Under the pieces are notes generated by a model. It saw nothing but the letters and a program-made list of their open reading frames with translations. It made no database searches and was not told the origin of the DNA. A DNA stretch of 64,000 nucleotides from Halichondria panicea. Its lineage: Eukaryota; Porifera; Demospongiae; Suberitida; Halichondriidae. Positions 37,094 through 47,762 of the stretch are shown piece by piece (position 1 is the first letter of the stretch; every line of letters starts with the position of its first letter). The DNA lies in the NCBI RefSeq assembly GCF_963675165.1, contig NC_087377.1, forward strand, positions 3,750,978 through 3,814,977, read 5' to 3'. A program made the position numbers and the translations under genes.

Positions 37094-38921
37094 GTCTTGC
37101 TGAAATCGCTGAGTCTTGCTGAAATCACTGACTCAAAATTTAATATAGACTGGTAGTGTTAACCTGTGCTTTTATACCATGCATTGCTTATTGTACCATC
37201 ATGATGATATCAGATGACATATAGATCAGGAGTGTATAGCAGTTGTAGTAGTGCAAACCAGGTTCCGGTATGAGTATGTCATACCACGGCACTATCAGAC
37301 CTCATCTTAAGTGGGTGCGTAGGTGCAGTGGTTAAAATGATATCAGCACACACAAATGTGGTTTGTACCTCCGTTGTAGTGTAAACCAGGTCCCGTATGA
37401 GTATGTCATACCACGTCACTATCAGACCTCATCTTAAGTGGTACGTAGGTGTATAGTGGTTAAAATGATATCAGCATACACGCACACGTGTGGTTTGTTA
37501 GCCATGAATAAAATTAAATATGATACAATGCCATAATTATATAGACTGCAGTATAGAGTCCAAACAACTTCCCTTCCCATACACTATGAACTTATATCCT
37601 ATGAGACCTCCACAGACCCATTCATCATCCTGTAAAAAGTGGTTTCCTTCTACTTATCTATAGCTATCTAGCTGACTTAACTTGAGTGACATAATTATAG
37701 TATAATGGTTACTCGTGCAATAAGAGATTAATAGCACGAGTAACAAGCACTGGCAAGGTTAATAGCACTTGGCTGCGCCTTGTGCAATTAGTAGCCTTGT
37801 CATTGCATGCTTGTTACTCGTGCTATTAATCCCATATTGCATGCACTCTTAGCCATTATACTATAATCATGTGATCCGGCCTATTTAATGCATAGCGCAC
37901 TGGAATTTATACAGCGAAGCAGTACATGCAATTATAATTTATAGCATAATTATTACATCCATACCAGTAAAAGAATAGGGTGGAGCTAAAAAAACGAAAT
38001 ATTAGCATTACAGGGACTTGGTTGCCTCGAATATAGCCGCTCAAAGTTTCAAGACCTCAAACGTTTGTAATTTAGCTATACCTGCACTCAAAGTATCTGT
38101 ATATCATCAACAGCAGCATTTAACTGAGCCTATAGCTTCAAGACTACGTGCTTGAAGCTATGTATTTTATAACCATTTTTATCTTATCTCTTTGGTTGTT
38201 GCACTGCATGTATGTGTTTACACACACACACATGCTCATCAGTCCTTTTTTGAAACATTGTGTAAGCTTACTAATAATTGGTTATAGTCGTGCTAACTGA
38301 TTAACTAAGCAACACAACAAAATAATTACAAAATGGAATTGGTTCATAAAATAATAAGAGAGTTGGTCTTCTATTGGAGTGATGCTGTAATTAGAAGAAA
38401 GACAGTATATACCGTAACATTAACCATAATTATACTATCATGCAGAATGCGATATACCTTTGCAATGTGAAAACTGCTAGGATTGTCCAGGGGAAGCACC
38501 AAAACTCGTGGAACAAGAAAGTAGTAAATAGCTGTACGGCAATCTGTTACAACGAATTTTTTGGTTTGCATTTTTTTAATGGTACATGCATACAGTATAC
38601 ATGCATATTTTGGGGGACAGAGACTAAAGTTCCTAATTCAATGTCCTTATAGGTTTCATCAAATGGAAATGTAGTGTGCGAGAATGCTGCACTGCGCCTG
38701 TTGTACCTCCTCTGAGCTGTACATATATATATTCTGAATTTCATTATAGCTTCCTTCGCAGGCTCTCGTTTTTCTGTTCTTTGTCACAATAGTTCAATAA
38801 GATAAAATACGGGACGAATTGGAGGAACAACAAAAGAAAGAAAGAAGAGACAAAGAAAAAGAAGAGACTAGTAGGCGACCTAGCGTTCAATTGGAGACGG
38901 ATCGGCCTGGGACCGAGGCTA
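37094..38921. other. Region upstream of the left Ig-sushi gene: tandem repeat, foldback element and unique block
   Basis: 37250-37500 holds two tandem units of about 124 bp (shared CAGACCTCATCTTAAGTGG), a candidate 5' region of the Ig-sushi gene. 37691-38666 is absent from the right copy and contains the foldback element. 38667-38866 is shared again (AATGTAGTGTGCGAGAATGC). 38872-38921 is half of a TAGCCTCG-type element lying exactly at the junction between the two large duplication copies. No gene seen. Confidence 0.65.
37697..37868. mobile_element. Foldback inverted-repeat element
   Basis: About 170 bp with long imperfect inverted repeats: outer ends TATAGTATAATGG and CCATTATACTATA, with inner arms around TTACTCGTGCAATAAGAG / TTAATAGCACGAGTAACAAGC and complements. 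No coding capacity. Present only in the left copy of the large duplication, within the extra block. Confidence 0.75.
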
Positions 38922-39240
38922 GTAGTTGACTAGAACTTGAGGTATAAAAATTCCCGATGAGAAATAGGTCACACTTGCAGTCACATAAATAATACTGAGT
39001 AGAATTTTAGTATGAAGATACGGCTTCTTGAAAATGGACAGCAATGAGTTAATAGTTCCTAAACATGAACATTTCGATGGTTTCTTAATTTGTAGATAGT
39101 CCTCGAGGTGAACAGACTCGGGTACAAAGTCTCTCAACTATTTTCCATTCAATCGTGCCATTAATTTTGTTTCAGAACTTTCCTAGTATCTTTGTATCTT
39201 CCTCGAGCGAGTAGAAAACGTGGTGACTCGATATAAAACA
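38922..39240 (-). pseudogene. Short broken MFS exon fragment (second duplicate)
   Basis: Duplicate of 28217-28545, itself derived from the transporter exon at 59206-60059. Reads briefly in frame (IPQVLVNY back to RDFVPESV) before stops. It lacks the 1-bp deletion seen near 28234 in the left copy, so that deletion is younger than the duplication. Confidence 0.85.
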
Positions 39241-39247
39241 TTATTAT

Positions 39248-39344
39248 ATAGTCCAGAGTATACCACAATGATAGAATGTACGGTGGAGCTCACGGAGGAC
39301 TTTGGGAACAATCTACAAGTGCTCTAAACATCTCATCTCCCCGC
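39248..39344 (+). pseudogene. Fragment of the CARD exon (second duplicate)
   Basis: Same fragment and same internal deletion as 28546-28640, fused to the same transporter fragment with the same junction. The fusion therefore predates the segmental duplication. Confidence 0.8.
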
Positions 39345-39518
39345 TTGATTCGTGGATTAGCAAAATAAAGGAACTCTAATTGACATGAGTAAAATTCCTG
39401 GAATTTGCCTGAGAAAACACACCAGCACTGTTGCATCTGTTGCATCTGTTGCACTGTTGCATCTGTTGCATATACATCAGTTTTGTATGAGATCGTTGCA
39501 CTGTTGCATCTGTTGCAT

Positions 39519-39611
39519 TAGCCTCGACCCCCGGCCGATCCGTCTCCAATTGAACGCTAGGTCGCCTAAACTTCGTTCTATTAAAAAAAAATCGGTCTGG
39601 GACCGAGGCTT
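39519..39611. mobile_element. TAGCCTCG-type inverted-repeat element inserted in the GTTGCATCT tandem
   Basis: About 93 bp starting TAGCCTCGACCCCCGGCC and ending GGGACCGAGGCTTA. It is absent at the matching site in the left copy (near 28815), so it inserted after the duplication or was lost there. The half element at 38872-38921 matches its left part in reverse orientation. Confidence 0.8.
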
Positions 39612-40662
39612 ACTGTTGCATCTGTTGCATAAAGTAAGTAGAACAGCTACAGATTTTGCTACGTAAGAGTCTAAACGAGCTGAGACTAAAAGAGGCTTCA
39701 ATTGCCTCCAAATAAGCAAAACTATAATTATAGCTATAACTCGAGAAAACTAGTTTGACAATCTACGAATCAAAATCCAAGAAAAAGTGACTCAAAGCGT
39801 AAAGAACTACCGTATAGAGGGTTATAAACTTTTGCGAAATGATCGTTAGAAAGGTTTTTGTGGAATAGCAGCCTTTCTGCAGCATATAATATGCATGCAT
39901 GCGTTATTAATTTATAAGGTTCGCAGTACATGCTTAATCAGCGTATATATCCTCACCTGCATTGTAATGATAGAGCAGTGCACACATGCACACACACTAT
40001 ATACCGTATACCTTGCTGTGCATGCGCCACGAGGCATATAATAGACCATATGTGCATGTGTATATAGTATATACATGTAGGTTTCTTAGCTGTATCAGTC
40101 AGCCTGACTTGTGAGGGAGGGTATTATTAATATTACTGCATATATCACACTGAAATCACTCTGGAAGGCCGAAGCCCACACTATATATACATGCATGGTC
40201 TAATCTTGTTTAGAATTCAACCAACCCACAGCCTATTCCACAAGTCACTAACTCATGCATGCAGATAGTGACCTCCCCATACATGCATAGGTCATGATCT
40301 GAGTTAGTGACCTGCTGGCAGTTTTTTTAGCTGGACAACTCATTCTATAGCGTCCATGTGGATAAACACAACTCATTCTATAATTATAGTATCCACATCA
40401 AAGGAGAAATTATATAGATCTATACACGTATACATAATTATTATATCTAATACACAGGTTAGTGTATTATATAGAAGTTTACTGCAGCTTGTATTTTCCC
40501 CACACATGCAGTTTTATGCATAGACATCAGAGGATATCATTTTTATAGCCATGCACATGCAGGGCAACTCTTGACAATGTCACAACATACCACTGAATTG
40601 AATTTTAACAGAAGAGATCCAATGAGGAGATCCAATGTTAGATGACTTTGATGATCTCTGAG

Positions 40663-40702
40663 TAGCCGCGAGACCAGGCCGATCGGCCTGGTCTCGAGGC
40701 TA
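40663..40702. mobile_element. 40-bp palindromic element (duplicate)
   Basis: Counterpart of 29896-29935, with the same 9-bp flanking repeat ATCTCTGAG (40654-40662 and 40703-40711). Here the centre is the perfect palindrome GGCCGATCGGCC, but one arm has CCGCG for CCTCG. Confidence 0.8.
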
Positions 40703-40852
40703 ATCTCTGAGCAGATACATTCTCATGCATGCAAGAAGACTGAGTGAAGTGGCCCTTTTAATATCAAGCAAGTATTTTTGGAGCTATGTATAAGATATAC
40801 CACATGCACCTAAGAAGAATATATGGGGTGCATATCCTCCGAGTATATAGCA

Positions 40853-41317
40853 ACGCTGTAAACACTGTGAACACTTGCATCACTGCGAACACTGGCATCA
40901 CTGGCATCACTGCAAATACTGGCATCACTGTGAACACTGAACACTGGCAACACTGTGAACACTGGCATCACTGCGAACACTGGCATCACTGGAAACACTG
41001 TAATCACTGGCATCACTGCAAACACTGGCATCACTGCGAACACTGGCATCACTGCAAACACTGGCATCACTGGCATCACTGGCATCACTGCAAATACTGG
41101 CATCACTGTGAACACTGAACACTGGCAACACTGTGAAACCTGGCATCACTGCGAACACTGGCATCACTGGAAACACTGTAATCACTGGCATCACTGCAAA
41201 CACTGGCATCACTGCGAACACTGGCATCACTGCGAACACTGGCATCACTGCGAACACTGGCATCACTGCGAACACTGGCATCACTGCGAACACTGGCATC
41301 ACTGTAAACACTGCATG
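40853..41317. repeat. 18-bp minisatellite (AACACTGGCATCACTGCG-type)
   Basis: About 460 bp of irregular tandem units of 12, 15 and mostly 18 bp built on ACTGGCATCACTG. Because unit lengths are multiples of three, frames stay open on both strands (NTGITA and VMPVFA patterns). These ORFs are a by-product of the period, not evidence of a gene. A higher-order block of about 200 bp is itself repeated within the array. Confidence 0.9.
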
Positions 41318-41644
41318 TAATTATTGCGTAGGTGGGACTCTGTAATTATTCACTCTTTATGGATCCATCAACCCATCAATCACTCCAGAGCCTCAAGCTA
41401 ACTCACATGCTAGACTGTGTCTAAGAGTCTCATCATTTCATACTCTGGCCAGATCAGAGGCTCCACCTCCTCAGTCAGAGTTCAGTGTGTACACTACCAG
41501 GCAATACCTTACACTGCTCTGAGAGCACCCTCCCTCACAACCAGCACTCCCTACAGTGAGGTGTGTGGGTGTCAGTCCTTGCGCATGCGTAGTAAGTTAC
41601 AAGACACTCCCAACTGCAACAAAGTACTCCCCCTCACCTACAAG

Positions 41645-44276
41645 ATGGCTAACAGAATCACAGCTCCCGAGTTGGAGCAATTCGTAGTCGCTACTGTTGA
41701 GTTGACTGGCCGTGTACTAGGAGCAGGTGCTTATGGCAGTGTGGAGGAGGTGGAGATACCTGGAGCAACGGTAGCTGCCAAGAAACTGCACCAACAGCTT
41801 GTCAACCTGGGCTCTCCACAGCAGGTAGATCTATTTCTAGCTCCACTGCTAGTCAGCATAGATTATATTTACTGGTTGATTTCCCCTCACAGGTTGAGAA
41901 ATGGGTGAATGATTTCGTGGAGGAGTGTAAGCTGATGAGCCAGCTCCGTCACCCTCACATAGTACAGTTCCTGGGGGTGTGCTATCTCCCTGGAGCCCAA
42001 CTCCCCGTCCTACTGATGGAGAAGCTACAAACCAGCCTCGACAACCTTCTAGAAACCAGCCCCAACATTCCTATTGACCTCAAAGTTCACCTTCTGACGG
42101 GGACTGGCCGAGGGGTGGTCTATCTGCACAGCCGCACTCCACCCATTGCCCATCGTGATCTGTCTGCCAAGAACATTCTAGTCGATAACGGTCTCAATGC
42201 CAAGATAGCAGACTTGGGTGTTTCTAGGATTGTGAACATTCAGCCTGGCCGGCTAGCTGCCTCGATGACTCAAATGCCAGGCACTGGTGTGTACATGCCA
42301 CCAGAGGCAGCTCAAGAGGAAGGGGTCACACGATACAACACTGCCATAGACATCTTCTCCTTTGGTGTGGTATCTCTCTTCACACTGACGCAAACCTTCC
42401 CCAAAGATCTCAAACCTGCAACATATCGAGATCCTGCTACTCGAAAGATTATCGGCCGATCGGAAATCGAACGCCGTGAAGATTACATCATTTCAATGAA
42501 AGCAGCTCTTGGTGAGACCCACCCCCTAGTCCAGTTGACCCTCGCTTGCCTGGAGTATGACCAAGAAGATCGACCATCTGCTGCGGTGGTGTTGAGAGGA
42601 TTGGAGGAGGTTGGAACAACACTCCCTCAGAACTGCACCCAGACCAAGCTGGAACTGATTCAACAGGTGGCTGTGAAGGATGAAGAGATACAGCAAGTTG
42701 CTGCTGAGAAACAAGCTCAAATTGACGCAAACAAACCGGAAATAGAACAAAGGGACGTAGTAATAATTCAACTTCAGAGAGAACTTTTTGAATTCTCAAG
42801 TCAAGTAAATCAGTTTCAACACGAAATGGCTGAAAGAGATGCTCAAAACACTCAATTACAAGCATTTATCGATCGTCTTCAAGCAGAGAAACAAGAGCAA
42901 GTTCGTGGACCCACTCTCCAACAAGAGCAGTTGGAAGTTCAACGCAGAGAAATTGCTCATCTCTCCAGTTCAGTGAGGTCTCTACAAATACAGCCTCGGG
43001 AGGACACACCTCAGGGCTCAGGACAGAGAGAGGTGACTGTGTGAGGGGGGAGTCCCTTATGCATACATGGAGTTGTGCCTCAATAATTTTGAGTGTACTT
43101 TGGTTGCCATTGCCTATACAATAGGAATAATAGTTTTGATGAGCAAATGTATGCCCACAAGAAGGGTGGTGGTGTCAGTGGGTGGGGAAATGGGTCGGGA
43201 TGGCAACAACTACTAAACCGCCTTATGCGTAAAATAATGCAACCATAAACTGTTTGTGCAATACCACCACTCACATAATGTTCAATGAATTTCTATTTTT
43301 ACAGGCAACCACAAACAAAACCACACAACCAATCAAGATTGTTGATTCAAGCACTGGAAACGCATTGCTACCACACAAGTCGACCACACCACAACCAACT
43401 GTTCCTACTGCCATCACCTTCAACTGGACAACATGCAAAGATAAACTAGAGGAGATGAGTGTGTACGGTCAACCTGTGGCTATCAACAGGAAGCTGTACA
43501 TGAGAGGCTGGAGTATCAGGACTGGTGGCACTGTGCTAGTGTACACACCAGATCAGGATAGCTGGGATGTGCTGCCACTATCTCTAGTGGAGGACTCCGC
43601 CATAGCAACACTGAGAGGTCGACTGCTAGTAGTCGGAGGTAAAGACAAGTCTACTAATAAGAAAACGAATATCATCCTAACATTCGATGAGAGCTCTCGA
43701 CAACAGGTCCAGTCACTTCCCCCCATGCCAAAAGCATTAACTTTTCCAGCAGTTGTTGAATATCAGAACCATCTGATCATTTTCAGTGGACGTGACTCAA
43801 ACAACACTAGGATAGCTGACGTGAACATTCTGAACCCCAGTAACAAATGGACCACAGCCGAACCACTTCCCCGCACTAATAATCACTACTGCACTTGCCT
43901 AATTGGAGACACACTGTATCTTGTAGGTCAAGATTATTACTGTAAAAAAGTGTTTCGAGCTCATGTACCCTCCCTCATATCACAAGCCAGTGGTGTGTGG
44001 GAATCTGTCGCAAGTGTGCCATTCTATCGGTCGTCTCCCATCGCCATCGGCAACACCCTCCTGACTGTGGGGGGTAGTGATCAAGATATCGCTACCTCAA
44101 GCATCTATCTGTACGATCCCACTAAAAACCAGTGGACACAATGTGGTGACCTTCCCGAGGAAATGAACTCTTGTCAGTGCATTGAACTATCTGGCAAACT
44201 GTGTGTACTTGGTGGTAAGAGAGGTACCAGCACTATCAGATCTGTGTACACATCAATCCCATCCATTACACACTAG
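41645..44276 (+). CDS. Protein kinase (TKL/tyrosine-kinase-like) - coiled coil - Kelch propeller protein
   Basis: Three exons, 41645-41824, 41893-43032 and 43305-44276, all phase 0, give 763 residues. Kinase domain (about 20-290): glycine loop GAGAYGSV (26-33), VAAKK with the ATP-binding Lys near 46, catalytic HRDLSAKN (from 147), DLG in place of DFG (167-169), PPE in place of APE, and DIFSFGVV. Key catalytic residues are present, so it is probably active. HRDLSAKN and the RHPHIVQFLG motif suit the TKL/TK branch. Residues about 290-440 are Gln/Glu-rich coiled coil. Residues about 450-763 contain Kelch-like repeats (VVGG, LYDPTKNQW, LGGK) that would make a beta-propeller for partner binding. 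Start chosen at AAGATGGC because the sequence further upstream does not resemble a kinase. The gene lies wholly inside the 4.07-kb insertion. If exon 2 is not spliced, it ends VTV-stop at 43044, giving a kinase without Kelch. Confidence 0.85.
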
Positions 44277-44499
44277 TAGTTAATTTTAATCGGAATTCCA
44301 TGTTTATTATAAATTATAATTATAAGCATCATTATCATGTGTCAGTTGATTGAATATTGTTTCCGATATACATTATATACACAAGACAACATACAGTAAC
44401 AGTGAAGCACACTTGTATACAGTTGGTGTGGTGACATACAAACAATCAGTGTAACCATAGAAACAGACAATTATTGAGGGCGTGGGCTCACACCCACGA

Positions 44500-44724
44500 C
44501 TATGCACTAGAATCAGGACTAGCTCCAGTCACCACTAAGCTATCATCAGTTCCACTAGAGGCAGAGTTCAAAGCAGCTCTCTCCAACGCTTGTCTGTTGA
44601 GCTCTTACAGTTCCACCAGCTCCACCACTTGTGGGATGGCTTGTCGAGACTTGCTGAGGTCGGCAGTCACACTCTGTAGCTCAGCGATAACCTCATCTTC
44701 GTTGAAGGACTTACGAGATAGCTC
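44500..44724 (-). pseudogene. Terminal exon fragment of an unidentified coiled-coil gene with an in-frame stop
   Basis: Opens after an acceptor CATGCAG at 44725-44731 and reads ELSRKSFNEDEVIAELQSV..., an amphipathic Leu/Glu-rich pattern. After VVELVEL comes TAA at about 44606-44608, but the frame continues with coiled-coil-like sequence (ELNRQALERAAL) to a TAG at 44500. An AATAAA signal on the minus strand follows at 44303-44308. Either the TAA is a disabling mutation or the GTAAGA overlapping it is a splice donor. Upstream exons are missing: the insertion edge is 194 bp away. Converges on the kinase-Kelch gene. Confidence 0.6.
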
Positions 44725-44784
44725 CTGCATGGAGAGAGATACGAATACCATCCTCCCGCTCGCGAAGAAACTGCCCTGTCATGT

Positions 44785-44817
44785 GTGTGTGTGTGTGTGT
44801 GTGTGGGGGGGAGGGGG
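44785..44817. repeat. (GT)n and poly-G run
   Basis: Short GT repeat followed by a G-rich run near the right edge of the 4.07-kb insertion. Confidence 0.8.
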
Positions 44818-46385
44818 GTCTGATTATACAGTATGCACATTGTATAATTATAATATCAGTTTTCTACGAGTTAGTCAGTGATATAAATGTGTGTGTAGTA
44901 GGGAGGGTAGAATGTGTGTGGCATATCTGACTTATACCACGTGACCGCAGCACTATAAAAGGACTTCCCCTATATAATTATAGCAACAATTCAATTCACG
45001 ATGCAGACTGCAAAAAGAACAAGGATTTTGCAGCCGTCAAAGAGCTAGTTGAGCAACGCGTCGACTCCTATATACAGATGCTCAAGAACTTCCTTGGTCC
45101 AAGCGTTGACCATTCGACGTCCCCCCTTACTGAAGTTGCAAGGATAAAATGTATCTAAACCACGCCCATGAACCCATGCATGGAAGCTTAGCCATCTTGT
45201 TGGAGAACGGCTTCCGTGCTTTGAGTCTTACTTTCTTGGAACAAATAAAAAAACTAAAGAAAATTGTGCATGCCTGTATATGATATTATTTTTTCCATGT
45301 ATCCTATACCAATGAGTAGTGACATAAGTGTGGTATAAATAAGTATCGTCAAGCATCTCTAATCATGGAACTGTTCGGCTATAATCGTTAACCCATGCCA
45401 ATTTTTAAAAGGAGACAGCATGTAAATCATACATGTATAGCCGTACGTGTGTATAATGCTTGCTTATAGTATTAGACTTAGTCGATAATGTTTACCTGAA
45501 GAGTGCATGCCATTGGGTCTCAGGGGATGAGCGACAACTGAATAAACTCCATTCTACCAATTTGAAAGTCAAATTCACGAAATTGGCCCAGCACAAGTGC
45601 AACATGCAGCCCTCGGATTATTATGTTACTCCAGTGCATGTTGCACGAGGGCACCTGCAATAACTAACCTGTTGCCCAATGATGTCAAACTCTTCTGATT
45701 GGTCAAGTTTTTCCCTACAAATGTGTAATAATAGACATGTGTTTTGAATGATTCATTTATATATGAATTCCCTAGGAAATTCTTAGTTTTTATTCCCACA
45801 ACTAGTGCAATATGGGAATAAAGTCCAAAAGCAGATTTCATCCACTGCATTTACACACAGTGCAACATGCCATAATTATAATGCAGTGTGCTACTGATTG
45901 TTGCATTACAATAATTTTAGCTATAATTATATGGTTGCTATGGTAGTGATGCAACATGCCATATACATGCAGAGCACTGGATTGCTTTGATCTGACCACT
46001 CACTGGGGCAACAAATCTATTATAAGAGGTGTTAAGTTCGAACCAGCTATTTTCATGTAGATTAATGATATTCATAGCTGACAACCTTACACCATATACA
46101 TGCAAGTGCCTTTGACCAGAGACTCAAGTGCATGCATGCAGGCTAGTGGTGGTTTTGTACTGTTTGCAAACCACTGTACTTGTGTACCCTGTGGCCATGC
46201 ACCTACATACAAATGGCTTTGAGTCTAGTGAAGCAGTACATTGTAGACTACTTCAAAGGCACTTGCATGATATATAAATTTACCATGTGTATACACTATA
46301 CAGGGGACCCTATACCCAATTTACTCACCACTGATAATAAATACGCCCCAATGGCTATGACCCATGCCCTGATGCAGCCAAGATA

Positions 46386-47762
46386 GGAAGCTGACTCTTC
46401 TTTTTATTGTCTCAATCATTCTTCTGTAACTATATATACAATGTAGTTGTCCAGAACAATTATTAAAGACTCCTTACATGCATGCAGTACAATAATACCC
46501 CGAGTATATATGAAAGAAGTCACCGCAGGAAATATAGAATAATGATATTCTTAGCACAGCCTTATACACCACTTTGAAGTAGGTCTACAATTATGTACTC
46601 AGTCTGGTTCACCAGACTTAAGGCCATGCATGCATGCATTATGCTGCTAGCCTCGATCCCAGCCCCTCTTACTAGAGGGCCTGGTAGTAGCCCTGATTCC
46701 AGGCCGTGAAGAGAAAGGCGGCCTGGTATATTTTGTATGCGCATGCGCGTACATTACCCCAAAAGGGGGTAATCCGTGTATTTGTGGATACTGTCAGTAA
46801 AATAAACCGTATACTATTTGTATTCTGAAGTTACAGTCCGTTACATAGAAGTATTGTGCAAAGATGACTGAGTTCTTACGCCCTTTACTGTATATCAAGC
46901 CAAGTCTCTACTTAACGACACCCCACACTGTAAGGATACAGATGTTATAGATAGGAAAGGCATGATGTGTTGATTGCCTCACACGAGACTCCCACAAAAT
47001 CAATTCTTACCAGATCAACTTTGCATGAGGTCAACTCTCAGTAGATCAACTCTCACAGAAAATCAACTTTTCATAGAGTCAACTCAACTCCTGAAATCAA
47101 CTAAAATCAACTCTTCAATTATAAAATCCTATTTCTAAAGGTCAATTACTACAATTTAATTATAGTATAATATAGGGAAAGGTATTGAGTAAAATATAAG
47201 TCACTATTATCTAGCACAATGCATTTATTCACAATGGTTCAATTCATCAAGACAAACCGAGGAGGAAAGTTTAAGCATACAAAAATAAGAGACGAAATTC
47301 TGGAGATGCAAAATCTAGATCTAGTTATATGATTATTGCAGATCACGGACAGTATAGATTCTACCTTTTGTTGTGATTACATGTATAATTTATAGTTGAG
47401 TTAATTAACAATGTTCATGTGGTACGTACTAATGTGATTATGTCATTATTCAACATTTAGGGGGGGTTTACCCCTGTCCGCCCCCTACTAAAGAAAAAAT
47501 CGTGCTTGTATTATCTAAAGGCTAGTATAGAGAGGAAGTGGGCGTGAGGAGAAGGCTAAGATACCGATGACCATGCACCACATGCATGTTAACTTAAATT
47601 GTTTTGCTTATTCAATACAAGATTCCCAAAAAGAAATGAAGCACATTGTGGTCAATATTGACAATCAGCATACCATGCAATAAATAGATCTATACAATCA
47701 TAATAAAAAATTATGTAATTATATATGTTATTGTCCTTTCTACAAAATTAATGTTATAGAGT
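46386..47762. other. Intergenic stretch, duplicate of 31561-32949
   Basis: Nearly identical to the left copy, including the TAGCCTCGAT remnant (about 46648-46722) and the ATCAACT heptamer run (about 46994-47117). No gene seen. Confidence 0.6.

Larger units (their letters stand above)
28217..38866. repeat. Large tandem segmental duplication, left copy
   Basis: Matches 38922-53125 in the same orientation. Shared content in order: MFS fragment, CARD-exon fragment, GTTGCATCT repeats, decayed Ig-sushi 3' half, dispersed element, intact Ig-sushi gene, 138-bp and 124-bp tandem repeats. Differences: the left copy has an extra block at about 37691-38666, and lacks the 4.07-kb and 418-bp insertions found in the right copy. 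Confidence 0.9.
40846..44918. other. 4.07-kb insertion carrying a complete gene and part of another
   Basis: The left duplication copy reads straight through GCATATCCTCCGAGTAGGT to GGCATATCTGACTTAT (30053-30085). The independent reversed copy near 60700-60740 is also continuous here. In this copy the two halves are 4.07 kb apart. Inside are a minisatellite, a kinase-Kelch gene and the terminal exon of an unrelated coiled-coil gene. No clear terminal repeats or target duplication, so it looks like an inserted chromosomal fragment rather than a classical transposon. Confidence 0.75.
40485..46385 (-). pseudogene. Decayed 3' half of an Ig-sushi gene (right copy), split by the 4.07-kb insertion
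   Basis: Counterpart of 29711-31560. Terminal-exon relic at 40485-40760, exon 7/intron 7 relic at about 45370-45660, intron 6 relic up to about 46385. The insertion at 40846-44918 falls in the dispersed repeat between the exon relics. No intact frame. Confidence 0.65.

Noticed and set aside
40786-41345. Open frames of 70-128 residues on both strands
   Set aside because: Explained by the 18-bp minisatellite period; no start context, splice sites or composition of a real protein.
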